Assembly (NCBI GenBank): GCA_028822445.1
Contig: JAPKDQ010000001.1
Coordinates: 434,001 to 498,000 of the forward strand
From: Rhodospirillaceae bacterium
GTDB taxonomy: Bacteria; Pseudomonadota; Alphaproteobacteria; Rhodospirillales; Rhodospirillaceae
Direction: 5' to 3'
DNA: 64,000 nucleotides
Shown here one piece after another: positions 9,070 through 16,677 of the stretch. A model generated the notes under the pieces. That model saw only the letters and a program-made list of their open reading frames with translations. It did no database searches and had not been told where the DNA came from. The number at the start of each line of letters is the position of its first letter. The stretch's first letter is position 1. The translations under genes and the position numbers were made by a program.

Positions 9070-9802
9070 ATGGAACAAAAACCAGGGGCGCGCGTGGATT
9101 CAAGAGAGTGGCGGTTCAGGGTCTTAGAAAGCAGCGAAAGCGCATCGACTCAGCCAGATTTATCATCGACCAGTGGCCTGCAGACGGCAGAGCTTGTTTT
9201 GCTCATTGGCCTCAGGCTTGAACGGTCGCCGGACACTTTGATAGCGGCGGAACATTGGCAGCGATGTAAGGTTGGGGGCGCTGCTGCTCCGATCAAGTCG
9301 TTACAACAGGTGCTTGAGGTGGCTTGCGATAAGCCTTTCGTGACGAATATCACTGATGAGCCTATTCTTTCAGATGACGAAAAACGCATTCTTTGGGCCG
9401 TATCATCAATTCAGAATGGACGCCCAATCGAAGCGTTTGATATTTTTATCAGTTGTTTGCCTGGTGTTGCCGTCCGTATTGCACTCAATTTTACGCGGAC
9501 CTTAGCAAACACTTTTGTAGGCGCTGGCTTTTATCTGCCAGACAGGTTTTGGTCTGTAAAAGGGCTGTCCGTTCACAGATCACTCCGTGCGCCAGCGAGC
9601 ACGTGCCGTGGGGTTCGCTACAGCTTCCATTAACGCGTGCGATGCATAAAGAAACCCTCGTGATAGCGGGCTCCTCTCCCTACGGAATTTCGCAGGAATG
9701 GTCGGGGCTTTGGCTGCCTCCCGTATCGTTCGGTTCGGTAAACTAGGCTTGCCACCTTGCTCACGCGTGGAGGCATGTTCTACAACTCAGGTTCCCGCGT
9801 AG
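9070..9802 (+). pseudogene. Frameshifted gene of unknown function below an iron-box-like site
   Basis: The first frame (9070 to about 9575) encodes a protein-like stretch, including ELVLLIGLRLERSPDTL and LSDDEKRILWAVSSIQNG. Near 9575 coding character moves to the frame two bases later (SVRQRARAVGFATASINA), meets TAA at 9647-9649, and continues after it as FAGMVGALAASRIVRFGKLG to TAG at 9800-9802. This is best explained by one gene with a frameshift plus a stop. The family is not recognised. Position between the dyad and the DUF454 gene suggests a formerly iron-regulated operon. A 187-residue product could still be made from the intact part. Confidence 0.45.
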
Positions 9803-9812
9803 CAGGTGAGAC

Positions 9813-10283
9813 ATGACTGAACCTAAAACCGATAATCGGCCGGCCGGATGGACTGGTGCTAAGCCGCCGCCGTTGACGCATTCGAGTCTGTGCCCCGTGT
9901 TTCTGGCCGTGGGCTGGATCTGCGTAGGTCTCGGTTTTATCGGCGCATTTCTGCCCGTCTTACCGACCACGGTTTTCCTGATTATTGCGTTATGGGCGTT
10001 CTCTAAGAGTTCGGATCGGCTGCGCTGGTGGCTTTGGACACACCCGCGGTTCGGAAAGACGCTGAGGGAATGGCACCTGCACCGGGTTATTCCACCACCT
10101 GCGAAAATGGCTGCGGTGGCAATGATGATGTTCAGCGTCGCGATTATTTCTGTGACGGCCGGATCTTGGCAGGCGCCCACAATTCTTGCGGCTGTTCTTG
10201 CCCCCATAGCGGTGTGGATTGTCACTCGCAGGAGCGCACCGCCGCTCGACGCCGGACATGAGACGGGACAGGAAACGACCTGA
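9813..10283 (+). CDS. DUF454 (YbaN-like) inner-membrane protein
   Basis: The 156-residue product has three hydrophobic segments and the DUF454 signature: GLGFIGAFLPVLPTTVF, then FSKSSDRLRWWLWTHPRFG, then a helix pair near PPPAKMAAVAMMM. The family is of unknown function and, in some bacteria, lies near haem or iron genes. Here it is 10 bases after the decayed reading frame and in the same direction as the iron-box-like dyad, so it may have been the last gene of that unit. A GCAGGTGAG site precedes its ATG. Confidence 0.8.
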   Translation: MTEPKTDNRPAGWTGAKPPPLTHSSLCPVFLAVGWICVGLGFIGAFLPVLPTTVFLIIALWAFSKSSDRLRWWLWTHPRFGKTLREWHLHRVIPPPAKMAAVAMMMFSVAIISVTAGSWQAPTILAAVLAPIAVWIVTRRSAPPLDAGHETGQETT

Positions 10284-10489
10284 TCCTTCGTTCAGTTTTC
10301 TGACACCTCTCTATATCCAATTTTTCAATCTGCTGCCTGCCTAACTTACTGCGCAAGCAAATGTGATCTGCGGTGGAGCAGTGCGAGGGGTCAGCCAGTT
10401 GTGTTCTCATGGATCCATATGGAAACTCTGTGCTGATTGATCAGTACGTTTGAAGAAAGGTCTCTATACCCAACCGCCACCTCTCTTAA

Positions 10490-10750
10490 GTTTGAGGGGG
10501 GGGGGCGCTTGAGGCAATGGGCGCCTGAACCTGCACAACGGGGAATTACTGTGGCGGCACTCGAGCCGTCGGTTGTCCTGCTGGTGTCACTGTTCTAGAC
10601 GTTACGGGCGTTGCTGTACGTGATGCATCTGCCCGGGCTGTTTCTTAGACGAGACGAAGTAATTCTTTAGAGGGTACATGGACCACAGCAGTCTGGGTCG
10701 CCTCGTCTGTGACAAGCCCGCGGCACTTGAGCGCTCGGGGCTGTGGCCAT
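10490..10750 (-). pseudogene. Broken gene translationally coupled to flhG
   Basis: An ATG at 10750 lies one base after the flhG stop and opens the frame MATAPSAQVPR. Near 10710 coding character jumps frame to TDEATQTAVVHVPSKELLRL, then a TAA, then a Thr/Pro-rich tail (TATPVTSRTVTPAGQPTA), another TAA, and QVQAPIAS running into a ten-base G run at 10496-10505. The product was probably a small Pro/Thr-rich protein of the flhF-flhG operon; I cannot name it. One frameshift and at least two stops mark it as dead. Beyond 10490 toward 10284 I see no coding signal. Confidence 0.45.
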
Positions 10751-10751
10751 G

Positions 10752-11582
10752 TCAGCCGGCGATCAGCCTTTCGGCAACGGCCGTAATGTCCAAAGAGGCT
10801 TCCGAATTTGGTGAGCGGATTAGAATTGGTGTTTGATTGCGTATAGTTTCACTTACACGTGCGTCGCTACGAATGATTCCTGCAAGCGAAGGTGAAACCT
10901 TCAGAAATGTATGGCAGGCTTTACACAACGTTTTATAGGTTCGCTCGCCTGCGCGCGTTGAATTAGATGCGTTTATGATGACCCGTATGTCCAGGTTCGG
11001 GCGTTTGAGCGCGGTTAGCTTGATAAAAGCATACGCGTCTGCAAGCGATGTTGGTTCATCTCTAGTGACGACTAAAACAGTATCAGCCGCGTGTAAGAGC
11101 TGGCGGACTGAATTTTCAACACCTGCCACAAGATCAAGGATGACCCTGTCGTAGCGCGCCGCCATAAGTAATAAATCTTCGCTAAGGATCTGCAAGCGCG
11201 ATGTGGGAATGTTTGTTAGGCTTCCCGACCCTGAGCGCCCGGCAATAATATCAAACCCGCCTTGTTCGTAGTGCATGGATGCTTGATTGAGAGACAGCTT
11301 ACCGGCGATGACGCTACCAAGATCGTAATGCGGCATAAGGCCCAATTGGATGTCGACATTAGCCAGGCCAAGGTCGCCATCAAACAACAGAACACGTTCA
11401 CCACGCATGGCTAGGGCATGACTTAACGTAATTGAGAAAAACGTTTTTCCAACCCCACCTTTGCCAGAGGCAACGGCAATGATGCGTCCGCGCTTGGCGG
11501 ATACAGCGGGGCGACCTGCAAGAGACAGACCCTGAGGGTCACTTGGACCTTGAGGCGATGGTGGGAAATCGGAATTCATCAA
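10752..11582 (-). CDS. flhG: FlhG (FleN/YlxH) MinD-like ATPase
   Basis: The 276-residue product is a ParA/MinD ATPase with the deviant Walker A motif SGKGGVGKTFFS near residue 40, the DGDLGLANVDIQLG segment that follows it, and the switch region VILDLVAGVENSV. In flagellated bacteria FlhG sets the number of flagella together with the GTPase FlhF. It overlaps flhF by four bases. The C-terminal amphipathic helix expected of MinD-type proteins is not obvious. Because flhA and flhB are wrecked in this window, its present role is unclear; it may be a surviving gene of a lost flagellum, or act elsewhere in cell-pole placement. Confidence 0.88.
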   Translation of the reverse strand: MMNSDFPPSPQGPSDPQGLSLAGRPAVSAKRGRIIAVASGKGGVGKTFFSITLSHALAMRGERVLLFDGDLGLANVDIQLGLMPHYDLGSVIAGKLSLNQASMHYEQGGFDIIAGRSGSGSLTNIPTSRLQILSEDLLLMAARYDRVILDLVAGVENSVRQLLHAADTVLVVTRDEPTSLADAYAFIKLTALKRPNLDIRVIINASNSTRAGERTYKTLCKACHTFLKVSPSLAGIIRSDARVSETIRNQTPILIRSPNSEASLDITAVAERLIAG

Positions 11583-12601
11583 GACACTTCAGTTCTGGGG
11601 CCTTCGGGTCGTTCTGGCATTTTGTTATCTTCAAAGTGAGCCGGTTGCAGGTCTTTGTCCGGCGGTAAAATCATGCGCGCCATGGAAACAGGATTGATGG
11701 CGCAAAGACCAGTCGCAACGTGAGGGTTGATACTCACCTCTGAAAACATTAACTGTCCGGCGTCGGCGGCTGCGAGTATGGAGCCCAGCCTTCTGGTCAT
11801 ATCAAGTCTGGTGGCTAGGACTCGGGTCGCGCCACAGGCTGAGAATGATTCCCCGATATCAGCGGCCTCGCCAGCGTCGCCGCCTGCCGCCAGAACAAGA
11901 ATTGGTTCGATATCCGCACTGTGCGTTAGTGCCTTAAGGTAATTCATGTCGTGATGGCTAAATGGATTCAGTCCTGGGCTATCGATGAAGACTAAATCAT
12001 AGTTCTCTATCATTGTGGCTACCGCATGAGGGAGGGTATCTGTTCCGCGAACTTGATGAATTTCAACCTCAAGAATTTTTGTGAATGCGGTGAGCTGTTC
12101 AACGGCTCCAGCGCGAATGGTATCTATTGTGATGACGCCAACAGGCCGACCGGCGAGCCGCGCACGTGCTGCGAGTTTGGCGACGGTGATGGTTTTTCCT
12201 GATCCGGGTGGGCCAACCAACATAAAGGGTCGAGGCGCCTTGCGTTCTGGCAATGGAGCAAAATCGAAATGGCCTTCGAGCGCGGCAGCGCAGGCCATGG
12301 TTGGTGAGCCAACCTCTACGGAGCGCGCTGTCATAACCATTTTTTCGATCAAGCGAGCCGGAACGCCGTGGTATGTCAAGGCTTCTCGTACGCCCTCCGA
12401 GAAAGGTGTCGTATTCTCACCTGCTAGCGCACGCGTTATATTCTCATCGCCATCTGGTGCTTCAAGAGCGGCTGTGATGCGCACACCCTGTCCATCTGAA
12501 GACCGCTGGGTCGAGACGATGATTGCATCTTCTCCCAGTTCTTGGCGAACTAAGTTCATGGCCTCTGCCATGTTGGCGGCTGTGTAGGACTTTAGACGCA
12601 T
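11579..12601 (-). CDS. flhF: FlhF-type SRP GTPase
   Basis: The 340-residue product begins with the FlhF signature MRLKSYTA-NMAEAMNLVR and EDAIIVSTQ, then has an SRP54-type NG domain: P-loop GPPGSGKTITVAKLA (about 130-145), TIDTIRAGAVEQL, and the G3-like FIDSPGLNPF. FlhF normally directs flagellum placement at the cell pole. The G4 position reads ATRLDMTRRLGS, where T-K-x-D is usual in the family, so the lysine of that motif is replaced by arginine. It is the first open gene of the flhF-flhG unit; upstream, where flhA is normally found, only a flhA wreck remains. Confidence 0.88.
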   Translation of the reverse strand: MRLKSYTAANMAEAMNLVRQELGEDAIIVSTQRSSDGQGVRITAALEAPDGDENITRALAGENTTPFSEGVREALTYHGVPARLIEKMVMTARSVEVGSPTMACAAALEGHFDFAPLPERKAPRPFMLVGPPGSGKTITVAKLAARARLAGRPVGVITIDTIRAGAVEQLTAFTKILEVEIHQVRGTDTLPHAVATMIENYDLVFIDSPGLNPFSHHDMNYLKALTHSADIEPILVLAAGGDAGEAADIGESFSACGATRVLATRLDMTRRLGSILAAADAGQLMFSEVSINPHVATGLCAINPVSMARMILPPDKDLQPAHFEDNKMPERPEGPRTEVS

Positions 12602-12673
12602 CGTTTAAGACCTATCGCGCTCCCCAACGCTTTCCGTGTAGGCACAAGACCCAATTGTAGACCTTATTATATG

Positions 12674-12970
12674 TCAGGTTTGCCCGACAGTTGTGATTTT
12701 TGACTTCTAGCCTATGTCGTTTTGTGACGTCACGAATGCGACCAGCTAGAATCTATCAATGATGGACCGAATGCACGTGTGAATCATAGGCGATGTCAGC
12801 ATCGCCGGCGTTTCGTGTTGCATGGCGCATGGTTCGAAATTTTGTCGGACGGCTGTGCTCACTTCCTGCAATAGTGATGGCGCCGTGGAGAGTTAATGCT
12901 CATCACCTTAACCCACCAGGGCCCAGTAAGGGCTTGTCGCCTCGAGTTTCGGACGTTAATGAGGCATGCC
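12674..12970 (-). pseudogene. flhA: flhA C-terminal remnant with multiple stops
   Basis: Reading the minus strand upstream of flhF in a single frame gives, in order, RPKLEATSPYW, ALVG, GDEH, TAPSLLQEV, AVRQNFEPCAMQHETP, TSPMIHTCIRSIIDRF, VTSQNDIG and KITTVGQT, then a stop at 12674. These match the order and spacing of the FlhA C-terminal domain, whose alphaproteobacterial ending is approximately VRSIIERFRP...VLSQNEIHP...IKTVGQI. At least five in-frame stops interrupt it, and about ten residues between SP-W and ALVG are missing. FlhA is the export gate of the flagellar type III system, and flhA-flhF-flhG is the normal order. No trace of the N-terminal membrane domain is present. Confidence 0.85.
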
Positions 12971-13043
12971 TTAATAAGGCGTCAATACTTGGCAAGAATT
13001 GCCGGGTTGACCCCAGCCAAGAAGCAACGCCCACTAAGGGATT

Positions 13044-14039
13044 ATGAATAAAGACCAATCATCGGGCTCGAATCAGGCCGTTCTTCTAGATCTTGGAGCC
13101 GTTATTGCGACGGTTACGGTTGATGAGCCACGCGTTTTGCTGGTTGGGCCCGAGGAGCTAAATTCTAGGCCTCGGTTGCCTTCGGGTCCATTTGATCCGG
13201 ATTCTGACCGGACAATGGAAGAAGGGCTTCGCCGCTGGGTCACAGATCAAACTGGACTCAATTTAGGGTTTGTGGAGCAGCTCTATACGTTCGGTGACCG
13301 GTTCCGCGATCCAGATGCCAGAGCTGGCGGCCCGCGCTCGATTTCCGTGGGATACGTGGCGCTTGTGCGGCAGTCAGCGGCGAAACGGCCAGCGGGCTCG
13401 GATTGGTTCGATTGGTACCGCCTGTTTCCTTGGGAAGATTGGCGTAATGGCATACCAGCGATGCTTGAGAACCTTCTTCAGCCGAAGATTTTAAGCTGGA
13501 TAGATGGCGGAGAAAGTTCAAAAGCCCGGAAGGGGCGTCAAGAAAGAGCTGATGTCGCTTTTGGTTTTAGCGATGCGGGTTGGGATGCGGACCGTGTTCT
13601 TGAGCGCTATGAGTTGTTGTATGAAGCTGGACTGGTCGCTGAAACCGTTACTGATGGGCGAATTAAGACCGGATTTGATCAATCTGATGCCCATACCTTG
13701 ACGGGGCTTCCGCTCCATCAGGATCACCGGCGTATTTTAGCTACTGCATTGGGGCGGTTGCGCGGAAAAATTCGCTACAGACCTGTTATTTTTGAAGTTA
13801 TGCCAGCAGACTTTACCCTTTTACAATTGCAAAGGGCAGTGGAGGGGCTGGCTGGTGCGCCGTTACACAAGCAAAATTTCAGACGCCTGGTGGCTGCGGA
13901 GGGCCTCGTTGAGCCTACAGGGCAGTTCTCTTCTGAAACTGGCGGGCGGCCTGCAGAGTTGTTCCGCTTTCGGCCAGGCGTGGTGCGGGAACGGCCAGCG
14001 CCAGGAGTTCGTATGCCTCGCGGAAAGCGCACAAAATAG
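13044..14039 (+). CDS. nrtR: NrtR-type NAD regulator (Nudix-like sensor with winged helix)
   Basis: The N-terminal half (about residues 15-150) is a Nudix-like fold whose catalytic box is degenerate (LPSGPF followed by GLRRWVTDQTG instead of the REUxEExGU core), as expected for a sensor. The C-terminal quarter is a winged helix with the NrtR pattern FTLLQLQRAVEGL, HKQNFRRLV, LVEPTG and GGRPAELFRF, then a basic tail. NrtR repressors sense ADP-ribose and control NAD synthesis. The position immediately before nadA-nadC on the same strand supports this role. The 331-residue length is above the norm because of a long linker. A GGGA site precedes the ATG. Confidence 0.82.
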   Translation: MNKDQSSGSNQAVLLDLGAVIATVTVDEPRVLLVGPEELNSRPRLPSGPFDPDSDRTMEEGLRRWVTDQTGLNLGFVEQLYTFGDRFRDPDARAGGPRSISVGYVALVRQSAAKRPAGSDWFDWYRLFPWEDWRNGIPAMLENLLQPKILSWIDGGESSKARKGRQERADVAFGFSDAGWDADRVLERYELLYEAGLVAETVTDGRIKTGFDQSDAHTLTGLPLHQDHRRILATALGRLRGKIRYRPVIFEVMPADFTLLQLQRAVEGLAGAPLHKQNFRRLVAAEGLVEPTGQFSSETGGRPAELFRFRPGVVRERPAPGVRMPRGKRTK

Positions 14040-14229
14040 AGGCTTATGAACTATTTTCGTTGATTCATAGACGTCGTGGCGCTTTTTACGCGCTAGCGGT
14101 TTCTTGACTTATGGCAGCCTTATGAATAGGTTCAGCTCAACACGAGCATAAGGACGGTGTGGCTATTCGTCCAATATATGCTCAATTTAAGTATAAGTAT
14201 CATATAATTGTAATAAAGTGAGTGGCGGA
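14040..14229 (+). promoter_or_regulatory. Probable nadA promoter region
   Basis: The 190 bases between nrtR and nadA turn AT-rich near 14170-14218, with a run of TAAGTATAAGTATCATATAAT that is partly self-complementary. This is where an NrtR operator for nadA-nadC would be expected. I cannot match it to a known NrtR consensus, so the regulator is inferred from gene order only. Confidence 0.3.
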
Positions 14230-15258
14230 ATGAACGCTTCAAACCTTGCCCCGGTTGACCTGACCTTTAACGAGGAGATCCAGAGCCGAACCGCGCCGTT
14301 GTACGAGCGGGTTAAGAAGGTCATTCCTGAAATAGAGTGGGCTGTGCATGCCCCCAAGATTGACGCGATCAATCGCCTTAAGACGGAGCGTAATGCTGTA
14401 ATTCTTGGCCACAATTACATGACCCCAGAAATTTACCACTGCGTCGCCGATATTGTGGGTGATTCTTTGGCGCTGGCCCGCCATGCCGTTGACACGGATG
14501 CTGACGTTATCGTTATGGCCGGGGTTCACTTCATGGCTGAAACAGCGAAGCTGATTAATCCTAACAAGACGGTTTTAATTCCGGACACGCGGGCAGGGTG
14601 CTCATTGGCGGCATCTATAACTGCTGCAGATGTTCGGCTCATGAAAGAGAAGTATCCCGGTGTGCCCATCGTCACGTACGTCAATACGTCAGCAGATGTT
14701 AAGGCTGAATCTGACATCTGTTGTACGTCCGGCAATGCGGTGGAGATTATTGAATCCCTTGGCGTCGACAAAGTCATCATGCTGCCAGATGAATACCTGG
14801 CGCTGAATGTTGCCCGTGAGACAAAAGTTGAAATAGTGACCTGGAAAGGTCGATGCGAAGTCCATGAACAGTTTACGCCCCAGGATATCCGTGAATTCCG
14901 TGAGAACTATCCCGGTGTTGTTGTCCTCGCTCACCCTGAATGTCCGCCCGATGTTATTGATGAGGCAGACTATTCAGGCTCTACGGCCGGTATGGCCGAC
15001 TACGTCGGTGAGAATAAACCGGGCCGCGTCGTATTGGTTACGGAATGTTCCATGAGTGATAATGTGTCTGCGCAATACCCAGATATTGAGTTCGTAAAGC
15101 CGTGCAACCTGTGTCCGCATATGAAGCGTATCGAGCTCGATAATATTCTAACCGCTCTGCAAAATATGGAGCATGAAGTGACCATTGACCCGGCCATTGC
15201 AGATAATGCACGGCGGTCAGTTGATCGTATGCTCAATGGTTGGAAACCCGGTGAATAA
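14230..15258 (+). CDS. nadA: Quinolinate synthase A
   Basis: NadA condenses iminoaspartate with dihydroxyacetone phosphate to quinolinate, the precursor of NAD, using a [4Fe-4S] cluster. The product has three repeated NadA domains with the conserved sites [52 protein letters not shown] and [11 protein letters not shown]; the cysteines in the AGCS, PEC and NLC segments are the cluster ligands in the family. I chose ATG 14230; an in-frame GTG at 14218 has no ribosome site. It is followed by nadC after 36 bases. The usual nadB gene is not between them. Confidence 0.93.
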   Translation: MNASNLAPVDLTFNEEIQSRTAPLYERVKKVIPEIEWAVHAPKIDAINRLKTERNAVILGHNYMTPEIYHCVADIVGDSLALARHAVDTDADVIVMAGVHFMAETAKLINPNKTVLIPDTRAGCSLAASITAADVRLMKEKYPGVPIVTYVNTSADVKAESDICCTSGNAVEIIESLGVDKVIMLPDEYLALNVARETKVEIVTWKGRCEVHEQFTPQDIREFRENYPGVVVLAHPECPPDVIDEADYSGSTAGMADYVGENKPGRVVLVTECSMSDNVSAQYPDIEFVKPCNLCPHMKRIELDNILTALQNMEHEVTIDPAIADNARRSVDRMLNGWKPGE

Positions 15259-15294
15259 CTGGGGCATTGGCGCCTTAGCTATCAGGATCAGTCT

Positions 15295-16152
15295 ATGACA
15301 GCACCCGTTTTTCCGCTGCCTGTCTCTTTGCTTGATGGCATCGTTGCCTATGCTCTTCAAGAAGACTTGGGTACAGCCGGCGATATCACATCCAGCATAA
15401 CCGTCTCCGAGGATGCTCAGGCCGTCGCGAACGTCGTGGTGCGTCGTCCAGGAACGGTCTCTGGGTTGCCGGTTGCTGTCCAAGCCTTTAGGTCGGTGGA
15501 CCCTACTCTGTGTCTTAAAACCCTCTGTGCTGATGGAAGCCAGGCAGTACCGGGTGATGTTATTCTAAGTGTATCAGGGCGAGCTCGTTCGGTGTTAACG
15601 GCTGAGCGGACGGTTCTAAATTTTCTCGGGCACCTTTCCGGTGTCGCAACTGAAACCCGGACGCTTGTTGATGCGGTAGCCCATACCAAGGTTCGTATTT
15701 GCTGTACGCGGAAGACAACGCCTGGTCTGCGGGTCCTTGAAAAATATGCGGTTCGCTGTGGCGGAGGTTTTAACCACCGGTTTGGTTTGGGTGATGGCCT
15801 ATTGATAAAAGACAATCACATCATTGCAGCTCAAGGTATTGCCGCGGCGGTTGTTGAGGCGAAGGCTAAGGTCGGTCACATGGTTAAGATTGAAGTTGAG
15901 GTTGATCGCATTGATCAAATTGAACCTGCGTTATCTGGTGGCGCTGACGTGATTATGTTGGATAATATGGATCCACCGACAATGGCGGAGGCCGTCACAC
16001 TTATTGCCCGACGTGCCATCGTCGAAGCATCAGGGTCTATTACCAAGGATACTGTTAAAGCTGTGGCTGAAAGTGGAGTTGATGTCATCTCGGTCGGATG
16101 GATTACGCACTCTGCGCCAACCCTTGATGTTGGGCTCGATTTCCAACATTAG
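15295..16152 (+). CDS. nadC: Nicotinate-nucleotide pyrophosphorylase (quinolinate phosphoribosyltransferase)
   Basis: NadC converts quinolinate and PRPP to nicotinate mononucleotide. The 285-residue product is of normal length and carries the family motifs ALQEDLGTAGDITS near the N-terminus, ERTVLNFLGHLSGVAT, CTRKTTPGLRVLEKYAV (active-site R, K), GLLIKDNHI, EVEVD, and GADVIMLDNM. It is the last gene of the nadA-nadC unit, and a hairpin terminator follows 24 bases after its stop. Confidence 0.95.
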   Translation: MTAPVFPLPVSLLDGIVAYALQEDLGTAGDITSSITVSEDAQAVANVVVRRPGTVSGLPVAVQAFRSVDPTLCLKTLCADGSQAVPGDVILSVSGRARSVLTAERTVLNFLGHLSGVATETRTLVDAVAHTKVRICCTRKTTPGLRVLEKYAVRCGGGFNHRFGLGDGLLIKDNHIIAAQGIAAAVVEAKAKVGHMVKIEVEVDRIDQIEPALSGGADVIMLDNMDPPTMAEAVTLIARRAIVEASGSITKDTVKAVAESGVDVISVGWITHSAPTLDVGLDFQH

Positions 16153-16175
16153 CCATTTGTATTGAGAATATAAAA

Positions 16176-16202
16176 AGTCCCGAAGACACTGTCCTCAGGG
16201 CT
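16176..16202 (+). terminator. Hairpin terminator after nadC
   Basis: A 12-base stem AGTCCCGAAGAC pairs with GTCCTCAGGGCT, allowing two G-U type pairs, around a three-base loop, and is followed by TTCTAATT. The T tract is short, but position directly after nadC and the strong stem support termination. Confidence 0.6.
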
Positions 16203-16227
16203 TTCTAATTAGGTTATGGGTTTATTT

Positions 16228-16320
16228 TTAACGATTAACTCTAAGCAATTCGTCGAGCATATTATCTGACTTCGTGGCAACCTTGGCGGCACGCCTTGCT
16301 TTTGTTTGCGCCATTAGCAG
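16228..16320 (-). pseudogene. Possible C-terminal tail of a flagellar rod/hook-type protein
   Basis: The minus strand reads LLMAQTKARRAAKVATKSDN followed by MLDELLRVNR and a stop at 16228. The pattern, a helix with alternating Ala/Lys/Thr ending in D-x-MLD-LL, resembles the C-terminal helix of flagellar rod and hook proteins. A TGA precedes it in frame, and upstream bases have no matching coding sequence. It may be a leftover from a deleted flagellar gene. The fragment is only 30 residues, so other helical proteins are possible. Confidence 0.3.
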
Positions 16321-16476
16321 TCATGGTGAATGCTGCATTTTCTGATAACCTAGATTTAGTCTCTGCCGTGGCGCCCTATCTGTGTCAGAATGGTTGCAAG
16401 CTAAATGCGTCTCATTGGAACAATGACAACGCATTCGGCTATCGATTCTAGACCGTATTGATGCTCTTTCTTTTTT

Positions 16477-16677
16477 CCAAAGAACGCCTTGGATGAACTT
16501 GCACTTGATCGCGTATAACGCCGCCAAAAGCGCAGCCTATATGGTGCGGTTGTCACACTTTTATACGGCTAAGAAAAACGGGTGTGCGAACTTGAGGTGG
16601 GTCACGCTACTCGAAGTGACCATATCGCTCAACTTGAAGACACGCTGATAGCCTTTCAGATACTCCTGTTTAGTTGA
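16477..16677 (+). pseudogene. Decayed remnant of an unknown protein
   Basis: One plus-strand frame reads PKNALDELALDRV, stop, RRQKRSLYGAVVTLLYG, stop, then EKRVCELEVGHATRSDHIAQ and LEDTLIAFQ to a TGA at 16675. The runs are protein-like but carry two in-frame stops. The family is not recognised. Its end overlaps the last codons of the convergent glycosyltransferase gene. From 16321 to 16476 I see nothing that I can name. Confidence 0.25.

Noticed and set aside
9453-9746. Plus-strand 97-codon frame within the iron-box unit
   Set aside because: Its composition looks like an out-of-frame reading; the neighbouring frame carries the coding-like residues.
12793-13047. Plus-strand open frame of 84 codons before nrtR
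   Set aside because: It lies antisense to the flhA remnant, has no recognisable domain and no ribosome site; the minus-strand reading explains the bases better.
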